From Flexivirga endophytica (GTDB lineage Bacteria; Actinomycetota; Actinomycetes; Actinomycetales; Dermatophilaceae): DNA of 64,000 nt. Positions 1-9,799 of this stretch are shown here, piece after piece. A program made the translations under genes and the position numbers. The DNA is taken from positions 1 to 64,000 of the forward strand of contig NZ_BMHI01000005.1 of the NCBI RefSeq assembly GCF_014640635.1. The letters run 5' to 3'. Every line of letters begins with the position of its first letter. The first letter of the stretch is position 1. The notes under the pieces were generated by a model. It searched no databases, was not told the DNA's origin, and saw only the letters and a list, made by a program, of their open reading frames with translations.

Positions 1-95
1 CTTGTGCGCCGCTCCTCCTCCGGCCGGCCTCGCGGGCTCGGCCGGCCGGCATCGTCGCGGACGCGGTATGAAGGGCGGGCGCGGCATTGCCCCAT

Positions 96-155
96 TGACG
101 CACTTGACGCCGAGTGACGCATTTGCAAATGCGTCACTCGGCGTCAGCTGCGTCA
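96..155. terminator. Long perfect palindrome at the 3' end of the first gene
   Basis: Positions 105-146 form a perfect 42-nt palindrome with 21-bp arms and no loop (centre TTTGCAAA). TGACGCA at 96-102 and TGCGTCA at 149-155 extend it after a 2-nt mismatch. The outer right arm runs into the stop codon of the minus-strand gene at 153-875. RNA from that gene would form a very stable hairpin, so it probably acts as a terminator or RNA stabiliser. There is no T-tract. A role as a protein-binding site is possible. Confidence 0.6.
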
Positions 156-875
156 CCCGGCGGTCAGGCTGCGCGCCGGCCCGGACCGGAGGATGCCCAG
201 TCCGACGAGGCCGACCCACACCATGGTGATCAGCCCGACGAGCGCGTCGGCGCCCCAGCCGTTCACGGCGTAGAAGTCCGTGGCGTCCATACCGAAGTAC
301 ATCGACGGTATGGCGAGCACGTTGATCACCGCGACGGAGACGCAGCCACGAACCGCCCATCGCGGCACGAGTCGCGACAACCCCGATGCGCCCGCCGCAC
401 TGGCGAATCCGGCCAGGAACATCGCGATCCACAGATGCGCGATCGGTCCGTGCGCGAGGGCCATCGCCGCGGCCAGCGGTCCGTCGGTGGTGGGGTCGAG
501 CGACGCGTGTGGCTGCCACAGCGGCGTGCCGGCCTCCAATGAAGTGGCGAAGAGGATGACAGCGACATACGTGAACAGTGACACCAGCGCGAGCTGACCC
601 GGCAGACTCCGCCGGCCGTGACCGTCGACCGGCAACAGCCTGCCGAAGGCGACTCCGAAGACACTCAACAGCGCGAGCATGATCAGGGTCAACAGGCTGC
701 GGGTGAGTACGTTCGACGCCGGCGGCGGCCCGGAGTAGACGAAGTAGAGCGCGATGAGAGCGACCGTCGTCACGCCTGCGCCGAGCGCTGCCCAGCCGGC
801 GACGCGTGCATCACCACGGTCGATGTGGGTGCGGGAAGTGGTTGTCGGATCATCAATGACGGCAGAGGTTTTCAC
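153..875 (-). CDS. Six-helix integral membrane protein of unknown function
   Basis: The 240-residue product has a polar N-terminus of about 25 residues and then six hydrophobic segments that can be read by eye: near residues 27-45, 62-82, 95-113, 140-166, 172-193 and 205-228. No catalytic motif was recognised; it resembles uncharacterised actinobacterial membrane proteins of the DUF4386 type, but that is only an impression. It is transcribed away from the histidine kinase/response regulator pair beginning at 1042, with 166 bp between the starts. Such a pair often controls its divergent neighbour, so it may be a target of that two-component system. The transcript ends in the palindrome at 96-155. 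Confidence 0.7.
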   Translation of the reverse strand: MKTSAVIDDPTTTSRTHIDRGDARVAGWAALGAGVTTVALIALYFVYSGPPPASNVLTRSLLTLIMLALLSVFGVAFGRLLPVDGHGRRSLPGQLALVSLFTYVAVILFATSLEAGTPLWQPHASLDPTTDGPLAAAMALAHGPIAHLWIAMFLAGFASAAGASGLSRLVPRWAVRGCVSVAVINVLAIPSMYFGMDATDFYAVNGWGADALVGLITMVWVGLVGLGILRSGPARSLTAG

Positions 876-1041
876 AGCGACTCCTGGACCTGATGCGTTG
901 AGGTGTTCATGGCAGCAACGATGGCTGTGGCGCCATGTCGGTCACATCTGCCGTTCGGGCGGAGAGCGTCGGCGAAAGACCGATCGTGAATACGACTTTC
1001 GTTGACTGCGGCCGACCGGGTCGGACATCTAGGCTGACGAC

Positions 1042-2202
1042 GTGCAGCATCGCCCGGTCATCTCGTCCGCCGTCGATGACGAGCGTGAGCCGCCGAGCGT
1101 CTCCCTCCTACTCGTGCTCGCGTCCTTCGCCGGCGGCCTCGCCAACCTCTTCCTCGTGCTGCAGCAGCGTCCCGGCGGGTCCTGGCTCCCGCTCGACGTG
1201 GCGGTCGGTGCGCTCGCCTGCATGGCGCTGGTGCTCCGACACCGCAGGCCGACGACGGTCGCCCTGACGCTCGCCACCGCCAGCGCGTTCGCAGCCACTG
1301 CCGGAATCGCCAATTACGTTGCGCTGTTTGCGGTTGCGCGCACGAAGCGGCTCGAGATCGCCTTCCTGGTCGCGCTCGCCGACATCGTCGCAGGCCTGGT
1401 CTTCTGGCTCGTGCATCCGGGCAACGCGTCGGTCAGCCTGACCGTGATGGTCAACACCGCGATCTCGCTCGCGGTCGTCGCGTGGGGCGCGCTGCAGCAG
1501 ACGCAGCAGGACCTCGTGGCGGTCTACCGGGACCGCGCGGCGCGGATCGAGCGCGAACGGGCGATGCGCGCGGAGCAGATCCAGATGGCCGAACGCGCGC
1601 GGATCGCACGGGACATGCACGACTCCGTCGCCCACCACATCTCGCTGATCGCCCTGTATGCCGGAGGGCTCGAGGTCGCCGGCGCGAGTGCGCAGGACGT
1701 CGGCCCGACCGCAGGCACGATCCGGACGACCGCCACCCGTGCCCTGGACGAACTCCGCGGGGTGATCGGCATGCTGCGTGACGGCACGCTCGCCATACCG
1801 CAGGAGAACGGGCCCGAGCGGTCCGTCGGCGGACTGGTCGACGAGGCGCGAAGGGCGGGGCAGCTCGTGGTCGCCAATCTCGGGTCGGGCGCGACGCCGG
1901 ACTCGGGTTCCGGTGCCGAGGCCGTCTACCGCATCGTGCAGGAGGGGCTGACCAATGCCCGCAAGCACGCGTCCGGAGCGCTGGTGACGGTGAGTGTGCA
2001 CCAGGAGGGAGCCGAAGCGGTGGTGTCGATCACCAATCCGGTGGAGGCAGGCGCACCGCTCATGCCCGGCAGCGGTGCCGGGCTGGTCGGCCTGACCGAG
2101 CGCGTCGCTGCTGCCGGAGGCGTCGTCGAGCACGAGATCGTGGGACGCGGGAACGGCGGCGTCGGCGAGTTCCTGTTGCGGGGAAGGGTGCCACTGCGAT
2201 GA
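1042..2202 (+). CDS. Sensor histidine kinase, NarL/HisKA_3 family
   Basis: A 386-residue sensor kinase starting at GTG 1042. The N-terminal half has about five membrane segments (residues ~20-165) with little extracellular sequence, the layout of sensors that read signals in or at the membrane. A coiled linker leads to the HisKA_3 motif ARIARDMHDSVAHHIS, with the phospho-acceptor His at residue 193. The HATPase_c domain follows, with an N-box (VQEGLTNARKHA) and a G-box (GSGAGLVGLTERV). Its stop overlaps the start of the response regulator (ATGA), so the two are translationally coupled. The ligand is unknown. Confidence 0.93.
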   Translation: MQHRPVISSAVDDEREPPSVSLLLVLASFAGGLANLFLVLQQRPGGSWLPLDVAVGALACMALVLRHRRPTTVALTLATASAFAATAGIANYVALFAVARTKRLEIAFLVALADIVAGLVFWLVHPGNASVSLTVMVNTAISLAVVAWGALQQTQQDLVAVYRDRAARIERERAMRAEQIQMAERARIARDMHDSVAHHISLIALYAGGLEVAGASAQDVGPTAGTIRTTATRALDELRGVIGMLRDGTLAIPQENGPERSVGGLVDEARRAGQLVVANLGSGATPDSGSGAEAVYRIVQEGLTNARKHASGALVTVSVHQEGAEAVVSITNPVEAGAPLMPGSGAGLVGLTERVAAAGGVVEHEIVGRGNGGVGEFLLRGRVPLR

Positions 2203-2876
2203 GCCCGCACACACCGGATCCGACCTCGGTGCTGCTCGTCGACGACGACGCGATGGTCCGGGCCGGTTTGACCATGGTGCTGTCGGCGGATCCGACGATC
2301 GCGATCGCTGCGGAAGCGGCCGGTGGAGCGGAGGCCGTCGTGGCGGCGATCCAGCACCGGCCCGACGTGGTGCTGATGGACCTGCAGATGCCGCAGATGG
2401 ACGGTGTCGAAGCGACCCGCCGCCTCCACGCGGCGGTGCCCTCGTCCGCAGTCCTGATGCTCACGACGTTCCACCTCGACACGCACGTGCTCGACGCGCT
2501 GCAGGCGGGCGCAAGCGGCTATCTGCTGAAAGACGTTGCGCCGCAAGAGCTTTGCCACGCCATACATCTCGCCGCGTCGGGTGAGTCGGCGTTCTCCGCC
2601 ACGATCACCAGGCAACTGGTGGCTCGGCATACGGCCTCGTCCCAGGTGGGCACCGCAGGGTCAGCGGCGCAGCGTGCGCTCGCCGCACTCACCGACCGGG
2701 AGCGTGCGGTCGCCGACGCCGTCGCGGAAGGGGCCTCGAACGCCACCATCGCCAGGGCGCTCTTCATGAGCGAGGGCACGGTCAAGACACACATCTCCCG
2801 TGCGTTGGCCAAGACCGGCCTCGACAACCGGGTTCAACTGGCGCTCACGGTCTTCCGCGCGCAGCAGAGTCACTGA
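2199..2876 (+). CDS. Response regulator, NarL/FixJ family (REC-LuxR)
   Basis: A 225-residue regulator. The receiver domain (about 1-125) has the acidic pair in LLVDDDAMVRAG, the phospho-acceptor Asp at residue 61 in VVLMDLQMP, and the conserved Lys in GYLLKDV. The C-terminal LuxR helix-turn-helix (about 160-222) reads LTDRERAVADAVAEGASN and SEGTVKTHISRALAK. ATG 2199 overlaps the kinase stop codon. It is the cognate regulator of the kinase at 1042-2202, and the divergent membrane protein gene is a plausible target. A strong hairpin follows the gene. Confidence 0.95.
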   Translation: MSPHTPDPTSVLLVDDDAMVRAGLTMVLSADPTIAIAAEAAGGAEAVVAAIQHRPDVVLMDLQMPQMDGVEATRRLHAAVPSSAVLMLTTFHLDTHVLDALQAGASGYLLKDVAPQELCHAIHLAASGESAFSATITRQLVARHTASSQVGTAGSAAQRALAALTDRERAVADAVAEGASNATIARALFMSEGTVKTHISRALAKTGLDNRVQLALTVFRAQQSH

Positions 2877-2894
2877 CTCGACTCCTCGCGATAA

Positions 2895-2938
2895 CGGGCC
2901 GTGCATCCGGTGAACCTGCTCACCGGATGCACGGCCCG
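2895..2938. terminator. Bidirectional terminator hairpin
   Basis: A perfect 19-bp stem (2895-2913 with 2920-2938) closes a 6-nt loop, ACCTGC. It lies between the convergent response regulator (ends 2876) and cyclic-nucleotide-binding gene (ends 2989). Its symmetry would end transcription from both sides. Confidence 0.85.
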
Positions 2939-2988
2939 ATATCGGTCGTCGTCTCGTGTCTTATTGCCTCCGCCAGGGCGGCTGCTGC

Positions 2989-3411
2989 CTACTTCTGAGC
3001 GGCCTCGACCTTGCGCAACCGTGCGACCAGCGTCTTCAGGAGTGCGGCGGCGATGTCGCCGTCATTGCGGACCAGCGGCATGAAGGCCATGGGGGAGAGT
3101 GCGAAGGTCTCCACGCCCTCCGGACCGGCGGTGATGGTCGCCGACCGGGGAGCGCCGTCGATCATGGACAACTCTCCGACGTAGTCACCGACACCGATCT
3201 GGCCGCGGTCCTCGCCGCCGACGACGACGTTCGCGGAACCCTGCAGGACGACCCGCAGGCCGCTGTCCTTGGAGCCCTCGGTGATCACGTTGGATCCCGG
3301 ACCGCTGCGGAAGTTGGACCCGCTCTCGGCGATCTGGGCGATCGCGGCCGGGCTCAGACCGGTGAACAGGTCGATGCCCGCGAGGATCTGCTTCAACTGA
3401 GCGCTTGACAT
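2989..3411 (-). CDS. Stand-alone cyclic nucleotide-binding domain protein
   Basis: The 140-residue product is essentially one CRP-type cNMP-binding beta-roll with its C-terminal helix and no DNA-binding domain. The phosphate-binding cassette is clear, GDYVGELSMIDGAPRSATI, with the conserved Glu and the Arg of PRSAT that contacts the cyclic phosphate, so it should bind cAMP or cGMP. ATG 3411 has an AAGGGG ribosome site 8 nt upstream. It is divergent from three tandem adenylate cyclase genes (3553-12910), which makes it a likely local cAMP receptor or sink. With no output domain, it may act through protein-protein contacts. Its partner is not visible. Confidence 0.88.
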   Translation of the reverse strand: MSSAQLKQILAGIDLFTGLSPAAIAQIAESGSNFRSGPGSNVITEGSKDSGLRVVLQGSANVVVGGEDRGQIGVGDYVGELSMIDGAPRSATITAGPEGVETFALSPMAFMPLVRNDGDIAAALLKTLVARLRKVEAAQK

Positions 3412-3552
3412 GGATGAACCCCTTGAGAAATGAAAGATTTACGCCCGTGCGGTGACCGAGCCAACTTAGCAGCGCGGGCCCGCCCGCGCCGGTGAGATTC
3501 CGCGAGCGAGATCGAACCGGCATTCGTCAGTCCTCCGGGGTAAGTTCGGCTC

Positions 3553-6500
3553 GTGACGACGTGTGCTCGGTGTGGTGCGGAGCTGGCCGAGGGTGCTCGG
3601 TTCTGTTCCTCCTGCGGGGCCGCGGCGGCCCAGGGCGCACTGCAGGCGCCGGTCCGCAAGCACGTGGTCATCCTCTTCTGCGACATCGTCGGATCGACGA
3701 GTCTGGGTGAGTTCGCCGATCCGGAGGCGCTCCGTGAGCGTCTGTCTCGATACTTCGACGCTGTCTCGCGGGTCATCTGGGAATACGGCGGCACCGTCGA
3801 GAAGTTCATCGGCGACGCGGTCATGGCGGTCTTCGGGGTGCCCAGCACACGCGAGGACGACGCGATCCGGGCGGTGCGCGCAGCGTCCGCCATACACCTG
3901 GCTGTTGCTGACCTGTCGACCACGTTCCAGGCCGAGATCGGCCAGCAGGTGCACGTGCGCATCGGCGTCAACTCCGGTGAGGTCTTCGTGACCCACCAGC
4001 CGGACGGGCAGTTCTCGGTCACCGGCGACGCGGTCAACACGGCGCAGCGTCTGGAGTCCGCTGCCGGCACCGATGAGACGTATGTCGGTGACACCGTGGC
4101 CGAGCTGGTGCGTGACGAGATCGTGCTCGACGACGTGGGAGAGGTCCTGCACAAGGGCCGCAGTGCTCCGCAGCGTGTCTTCCAGGTCGCCGCAGACCAG
4201 GAACGCGTGCTGACCGTCCGCGAGCCCGCCTTCGTCGGTCGCGAGGTCGAGCTCGCCGACCTGACCGTCCTCGCCGACCGTTCGGCGGCTCGCAGGCAAG
4301 GCTGGCTGCTCACGTATGTCGGGGACCCCGGCATCGGCAAGTCTCGGCTCGTGCGTCAGTTCGTGACGGCACGGCGGGACCGCTTGCAAGTCATCGCCGG
4401 TGGCTGCGACGCCATGAGCACCGGGGCGTTCGCTCCGCTCGCGGGATGGCTGAGCAACCTTGCCGACGACTGGCCGACGTATGTCGAGCAGTTGTTGGGG
4501 TCCGAAGCCGGGCCGGTGCTGCAGCGGCTGCGGTCCGCGGTCGGCCTTTCCGAGGCCCAGACATCCACCGAGGACGTCGTGTGGGCCGCCCATGCGGTGC
4601 TCAGCGCGGTGTGCGAGTCCTCACCGGTTGCATCTGTCTGGGACGACCTGCACTGGGGGACCGCTGCCCAGCTGGATTTCATCGGCCGGCTCGCTGCCGC
4701 GTGCCGGGCATTGCCGGTGCTGACCATCTGCCTGGCACGTCCGGAGCTGTTCGACATCGACACGTCCTGGGGTGGCGGGCGCAAGGCGCGGGTCGAGGAC
4801 GTCGAGCCGTTGGACTACAACGAGATGCTCGCGGTGGCTGCCGAACGAATCGCTTTGCAGCCGGGCGGGATCGACCTGACCGCGGAGGACCTCGTCGACC
4901 GGGCGGACGGCAACCCGCAGGTGGTCCAGCTGCTGGCCCAGTCCGCGGCGGCAGGCGGTGCCCTCCCTGCGTCGGTCACCCAGCTCTACGAAGCTGCCCT
5001 CGACCGGTTGAACGCGGATGAGCGCTCGATGGTGGAGGCCGCCGCCGTCTACGGCCGACGTTTTCCGGCGGCGCCGGTCGGCGCCGTCGCGGAGGTGTCG
5101 GACCCGGCGACGGTGCTCGACCGCCTGCGCGACCGCAACGTGCTCGAGGTCGCATCCGACGGAGATTACCGTTTCGCGCAAACCGTCTTCATGCAGACCG
5201 CCTACCGCACGATGTCCAAACGCACTCGCATCACACGCCATTCGGCGTTGGCGGACTGGGTGGACAACCATCGGGACGGGCTGCACCTCGACGCGGTGGC
5301 GCTGATCGCGTCGCACCGGCAACGGGCGTTCGACCTGCTGGAGGAGATCGAGGGCTCCCCCTCCGAGCGCACCGCGCTCCGGAGGATGGCGGCTGATGCG
5401 GCCCTGGAGTCACTGCTGGCGATGCAGCTGCGCGGTGACCCGGGACTACCGGACGCGGTCGAGCGATTGCTCGATGTCCTCCCCGCGGGCGACGCTCGTC
5501 ACTTCGAGGTCGCGCATGCAGGCTGGTATCTCCGCAACAGGGTCGATCCCGAGCGATGGATCGGCTGGTTGGACCGGCTCGACGTCGCGATGGAGGCGGA
5601 CTCCACCTGGCAGCTCATCCGTCGTGCTCCACGCAATCTAGCGGCGGTGCGTAGCGGAGATGTGAGCTTGGACCAGACGCGCGCCGAATGCCTGCAGATC
5701 CTGGGCCGACTCGACACTATGGGCGAGGTCGAGCCGCTCGCGGTCGACGTCGTGTCCATCCTGTTGGCCCAGGCGGAAGCCGATCTCGGAAACTTCGCGG
5801 CCTGCCACCGAGTCTGCGTGGATGGGATCGCCCGCGCACAGCATGGCGGACGCACCTTCATCGAGCGGATGTGGCGCAATTTCGATATTCAGGCGGCATA
5901 CATCGGGCTGACCCCGCTGCCCGAGGTCATCGCGGATGCGCGGACGTTGCAGACGATGGTGTCCGGACAACGACAGCAGTGGTGTACCACCACGTCGGTC
6001 CTCGCGGGCGCGCTGGCGGGAGTTGGTGATCTCGATGGTGCCCGCACGCTGTGGGAGGAAGTGGCGGTCAGGCATGCCGAGGAGTCGGCGTCGGAACAAG
6101 CCTTCAACCTGCAGCACTACCCGCACCTGTTACTCGCGGACGGCCGTCCGGGCGACTCCGCGCGCTATCTGGCGAAGCTGGCATCCGACGCCGGGCTACC
6201 GAGTTTCGCCGCGAGCCTGTTGGGGTTGGGAGCCCGGGATGCCATCTTCGCCGGCGACCTCGCGTTCGCCGTCGAGTGTTGTCGCAAGCTGGTGATGGTC
6301 GAGTTGCCGCCGACGCTGGCGTTCCTGGAGGACGTCAACGAAGCCTTCATGGTTGCGGTGCAGTGCGCGCTGCGCGGTGATCGGGTCGGCGCGCTCCACC
6401 AGATCGAGCTCAACGCCCGGGTCGACCGGCCAGAGGAGAGCCCGGTCAGCGCCGCCTACATGCACGCCATGATCGCGATCGTCGAGCGCCTGCTCGGCGA

Positions 6501-6630
6501 CGAGGCTGCCTCGAGTGCTGCAGCGAACAGTGCCCGGGACGCGCTGATCGCCAAGGGCGCGACCGCGCTCGTGCCGCAGGTCGACAGGTGGGTCGCGAAT
6601 GCCGACAAGTTGCGTGAGATCGCAGCGTGA
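3553..6630 (+). CDS. Zinc-ribbon class III adenylate cyclase with STAND ATPase and helical repeats (paralogue 1)
   Basis: A 1,025-residue multidomain protein starting at GTG 3553. Residues 1-24 form a four-Cys zinc ribbon (CARC...CSSC). The class III cyclase domain (about 36-185) has both metal Asp residues (LFCDIVGS and GDAVMAVFG), the purine-selecting Lys (EKFIGD) and the D-x2-N-x3-R set (GDAVNTAQR), which points to an active adenylate cyclase. An AAA_16/STAND ATPase follows, with Walker A GDPGIGKS at 257-264 and Walker B SVWDDLHW. The C-terminal ~450 residues look like TPR-type helical repeats. This layout is known in actinobacteria. It is first of three tandem paralogues and divergent from the cNMP-binding gene. 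Confidence 0.92.
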   Translation: MTTCARCGAELAEGARFCSSCGAAAAQGALQAPVRKHVVILFCDIVGSTSLGEFADPEALRERLSRYFDAVSRVIWEYGGTVEKFIGDAVMAVFGVPSTREDDAIRAVRAASAIHLAVADLSTTFQAEIGQQVHVRIGVNSGEVFVTHQPDGQFSVTGDAVNTAQRLESAAGTDETYVGDTVAELVRDEIVLDDVGEVLHKGRSAPQRVFQVAADQERVLTVREPAFVGREVELADLTVLADRSAARRQGWLLTYVGDPGIGKSRLVRQFVTARRDRLQVIAGGCDAMSTGAFAPLAGWLSNLADDWPTYVEQLLGSEAGPVLQRLRSAVGLSEAQTSTEDVVWAAHAVLSAVCESSPVASVWDDLHWGTAAQLDFIGRLAAACRALPVLTICLARPELFDIDTSWGGGRKARVEDVEPLDYNEMLAVAAERIALQPGGIDLTAEDLVDRADGNPQVVQLLAQSAAAGGALPASVTQLYEAALDRLNADERSMVEAAAVYGRRFPAAPVGAVAEVSDPATVLDRLRDRNVLEVASDGDYRFAQTVFMQTAYRTMSKRTRITRHSALADWVDNHRDGLHLDAVALIASHRQRAFDLLEEIEGSPSERTALRRMAADAALESLLAMQLRGDPGLPDAVERLLDVLPAGDARHFEVAHAGWYLRNRVDPERWIGWLDRLDVAMEADSTWQLIRRAPRNLAAVRSGDVSLDQTRAECLQILGRLDTMGEVEPLAVDVVSILLAQAEADLGNFAACHRVCVDGIARAQHGGRTFIERMWRNFDIQAAYIGLTPLPEVIADARTLQTMVSGQRQQWCTTTSVLAGALAGVGDLDGARTLWEEVAVRHAEESASEQAFNLQHYPHLLLADGRPGDSARYLAKLASDAGLPSFAASLLGLGARDAIFAGDLAFAVECCRKLVMVELPPTLAFLEDVNEAFMVAVQCALRGDRVGALHQIELNARVDRPEESPVSAAYMHAMIAIVERLLGDEAASSAAANSARDALIAKGATALVPQVDRWVANADKLREIAA

Positions 6631-6654
6631 CAACAGGGGAAAGGGTGTGCTCAC

Positions 6655-9600
6655 GTGACAACGTGTGCTCGGTGTGGGGCGGAACTGCCGGCGGAGGCTC
6701 GCTTCTGCCTGTCGTGCGGTGCGGCGGTGGCGCGGGGCGGACTCCAAACGCCGGTGCGCAAGCACGTCGTGATCCTCTTCTGCGACATCGTCGGGTCGAC
6801 GACGCTCGGTGAGGCCGCCGATCCCGAGGCGCTGCGGGACCGACTGGCGCGCTACTTCGATGCGGTCTCGAAGGCGATCTGGGTGCAGGGCGGCACGGTG
6901 GAGAAGTTCATCGGTGACGCGGTCATGGCGGTCTTCGGGGTGCCGAGCACTCGGGAGGACGACGCGGCTCGCGCGGTCAGGGCCGCGAGCGGCATACATG
7001 ATGCGGTTGCGAAGCTGTCGCGGCAGTTCGAGCAGGAGATCGGTGTCGGGCTGCACGTGCGCATCGGCGTCAACGCCGGCGAGGTCTTCGTCACGCATCA
7101 GCCGGACGGGCAGTTCTCGGTCACCGGTGACGCGGTCAACACCGCCCAGCGGTTGGAGGCAGCGGCCGGCACCGGCGAGACATATGTCGGTGACACGGTC
7201 GCCGAGTTGCTACGCGACGAAATGGTGCTCGACGAGGTCGGCGAGATCCTGCACAAGGGAAAGACGGTGCCGCAGCAGGTTTTTCGTGTCGCTGCGGATC
7301 AGGACCGGGTCCGTGAAGAGCGCGAGCCGTCATTCGTCGGCAGGGTCGGTGAACTGGCGGATCTGACCGCGCTCGCGGACCGCTCCGCCGCACGTGAGGA
7401 GGGGTGGCTGCTGACCTACGTCGGCGACCCCGGCATCGGCAAGTCCCGACTCGTCCGCGAGTTCACGGCGGGGCGCGGTGACGGCTTGCGCGTCGTGACC
7501 GGGGGAGCCGACGCCATGAATGCCGGTGCGTTCGCACCTCTTTCGAGCTGGCTGAGCAGTCTCGACGTCGACTGGGAGGCGTATGTCGAGCAGCTTCTCG
7601 GTGACGAGTCGGCCGCGGTCTTGCAGCGCCTGCGGTCGGCCGTCGGTCGTTCCGACGCGCAGACCTCGGTCGAGGACGTGGTGTGGGCGGTGCAGACTCT
7701 GCTGGCTGCGCTGTGTGAGACGTCGCCGGTGGCGTCCGTGTGGGACGACCTGCACTGGGCGACCGAGGCGCAGCTGGACTTCATCGGCCGGACGGCGGCC
7801 GCGAGCCGTGGCCTTCCGGTGCTGACGATCTGCCTCGCTCGCCCCGAACTCTTCGACATCGACTCCCGGTGGGGTGGCGGGCGCAAGTCCCGGGTCGAGG
7901 ACGTCACACCGTTGGACGAGGAAGATCTGCTCGCCATCGCCGCGGAGCGGATCGCGTTGCAGACCAAGGAGATCGACGTCACCGCCGAAGATCTCGTCAC
8001 GCGTGCCGACGGCAACCCGCAAGTGGTCCAGCTGCTCGCGCAGTCCGCCGCCGCTGGTGAGGGGTTGCCGGCGTCGGTGACTCAGCTCTACGAGGCGGCA
8101 CTCGACCGGCTTACCGCTGACGAGCGTTCCCTGGTCGAGGTCGCGGCCGTCTACGGACGACGCTTCCCGCTCGCACCGGTAGCTGCCACTGCCGGCATCG
8201 ACGAGCCGGCCGAGGCTGTCGCCCGTCTGCGCGGCCGCAACGTGCTCGAGGTCGCCGGCGACGGCGACTTCCGCTTCGCCCAGGCGGCTTTCATGCAGAC
8301 GGCTTACCGGACGATGCCGAAACGCACTCGCATCACTCGGCATTCGGCGCTCGCGGACTGGATCCGCGAACATCAGGGCGGCATCCTGGGCGACCCGGTC
8401 GCGTTGGTCGCTTCGCACCGTCGGCGTGCTTACGAGTTGTTGCAGGAGATCGACGGCCCGGCTGATGAGCGGCAGTTGTTGCAGTCGTCGGCCTGCGAGG
8501 CCGCGATCGAGTTGCTCAGGGCGCAACAGTTGCGCGGCGACCCGGGTATGCGGGACACCATGGACAGAGTCCTGGACCTCCTTCCGTCCGGAGCCCCGGG
8601 GCACTTCGAGATCGCCTATGCCGTGGTTCTTGCCCGCAACAGCGGGGCGACGGTCGAGCGCTGGCAGGGTTGGATCGACCGCCTTGATGCCGCGATGGCG
8701 CAGGACGAGGACTGGCAGGTCGTGCGATCCGTTCCCCGCAATATCGTGGGCATCCGCCGCGGCGGTCTCACGTTGCTGGAAGCCCGGGAAGAGGCATCAA
8801 TCATGGTGGATCGGCTCAGGAGGATCGGACCGGTCGATGTCTTCGCGATGGAGCTCGCGGCGGTCTACCTGAGCCAAGTCGAGGCGGACCTCGGGAACCT
8901 GCGTGCATGTCACGAAGTCTGCCTGGAGCGAGCACGAGCGGCCGCTGATGAAGATCGGCCGGTTCAAGAACGGGTGTGGCTCAACTTCGACCTGCAGATC
9001 ACCTACAGCGCCAGCACTTCACTGACCGAGGTCGTCGAAGATGCCGCACGACTGCAGGAAGTTGTCGCCGGCCAGCGCGGAATGTGGGGGACCACGACGG
9101 CGGTGCTCGCAGCGGCACTCGCGAGCAGTGGACGATTCGAGGAAGCCCGGCAGCAGTGGGCGTTGCACGAAAAAGCATTCGACGGGGTGGATCGTGCGGA
9201 GACGCTCTACGACCTGCAGCACTACCAACGGACTCTTGCTGCGGAAGGTCGACTTGCCGACGCCGCTGATTTCGCGTCGCAACTCGCCCATCGGGCGAAC
9301 GACGCAACGGTCGTGAGCTACGCGGCGTCACTACATGCGGCAGCTGCACGATGGGCGCTGTTCGCCGGCGCCCTGGCAGCTACACGAACACACGTCGACA
9401 ATGCGTTGACGCTGGAGTTACCCGACTCGTTCGACTGGCTCCGTGCCGACGCGCAGGCATTCACAGTCGCGATCGAGAACGCGCTCGACGGTGACCGCGC
9501 AGGTGCCTTTGAGCAGATCGAGATCGGCTCGCGGATGGACCGGCCGGAGGAGAGCCTGGACGCAGCTGGCATCGTGCACACCTTCACCGCCATCGTCGAG

Positions 9601-9738
9601 CACCTCCTCGGCGACGAAACGGCCAGTCGCGCAGCAGCCGCGGCGGCGAAGGACGCCTTCGAGCGCAAGGGCGCGGTGGCGCTGCGTGACCAGGTCGACA
9701 CCTGGGTGGGCAACGCCGAAAAGCTCCGTGCCGGCTGA
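6655..9738 (+). CDS. Zinc-ribbon class III adenylate cyclase with STAND ATPase and helical repeats (paralogue 2)
   Basis: A 1,027-residue close paralogue of the preceding gene, starting 24 bp after its stop at GTG 6655 with a GGGGAAAGGG ribosome site. The order is the same: four-Cys zinc ribbon, cyclase with both metal Asp residues, substrate Lys and GDAVNTAQR, Walker A GDPGIGKS at 257-264, Walker B SVWDDLHW, then helical repeats. Similarity is highest through the ATPase and falls in the repeat region. That pattern suggests a shared catalytic output with divergent sensing. It is probably co-transcribed with paralogue 1. Confidence 0.92.
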   Translation: MTTCARCGAELPAEARFCLSCGAAVARGGLQTPVRKHVVILFCDIVGSTTLGEAADPEALRDRLARYFDAVSKAIWVQGGTVEKFIGDAVMAVFGVPSTREDDAARAVRAASGIHDAVAKLSRQFEQEIGVGLHVRIGVNAGEVFVTHQPDGQFSVTGDAVNTAQRLEAAAGTGETYVGDTVAELLRDEMVLDEVGEILHKGKTVPQQVFRVAADQDRVREEREPSFVGRVGELADLTALADRSAAREEGWLLTYVGDPGIGKSRLVREFTAGRGDGLRVVTGGADAMNAGAFAPLSSWLSSLDVDWEAYVEQLLGDESAAVLQRLRSAVGRSDAQTSVEDVVWAVQTLLAALCETSPVASVWDDLHWATEAQLDFIGRTAAASRGLPVLTICLARPELFDIDSRWGGGRKSRVEDVTPLDEEDLLAIAAERIALQTKEIDVTAEDLVTRADGNPQVVQLLAQSAAAGEGLPASVTQLYEAALDRLTADERSLVEVAAVYGRRFPLAPVAATAGIDEPAEAVARLRGRNVLEVAGDGDFRFAQAAFMQTAYRTMPKRTRITRHSALADWIREHQGGILGDPVALVASHRRRAYELLQEIDGPADERQLLQSSACEAAIELLRAQQLRGDPGMRDTMDRVLDLLPSGAPGHFEIAYAVVLARNSGATVERWQGWIDRLDAAMAQDEDWQVVRSVPRNIVGIRRGGLTLLEAREEASIMVDRLRRIGPVDVFAMELAAVYLSQVEADLGNLRACHEVCLERARAAADEDRPVQERVWLNFDLQITYSASTSLTEVVEDAARLQEVVAGQRGMWGTTTAVLAAALASSGRFEEARQQWALHEKAFDGVDRAETLYDLQHYQRTLAAEGRLADAADFASQLAHRANDATVVSYAASLHAAAARWALFAGALAATRTHVDNALTLELPDSFDWLRADAQAFTVAIENALDGDRAGAFEQIEIGSRMDRPEESLDAAGIVHTFTAIVEHLLGDETASRAAAAAAKDAFERKGAVALRDQVDTWVGNAEKLRAG

Positions 9739-9799
9739 TCGTGTTCCCAACAGCCGGGCGCGAGCGACATACACCGGACACCTGGAAGAATGGCCGATC

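Noticed and set aside
9443-9799. Upstream extension of the third cyclase gene
   Set aside because: It overlaps the end of paralogue 2 in another frame, whereas GTG 9800 places the zinc ribbon at the N-terminus as in both paralogues.
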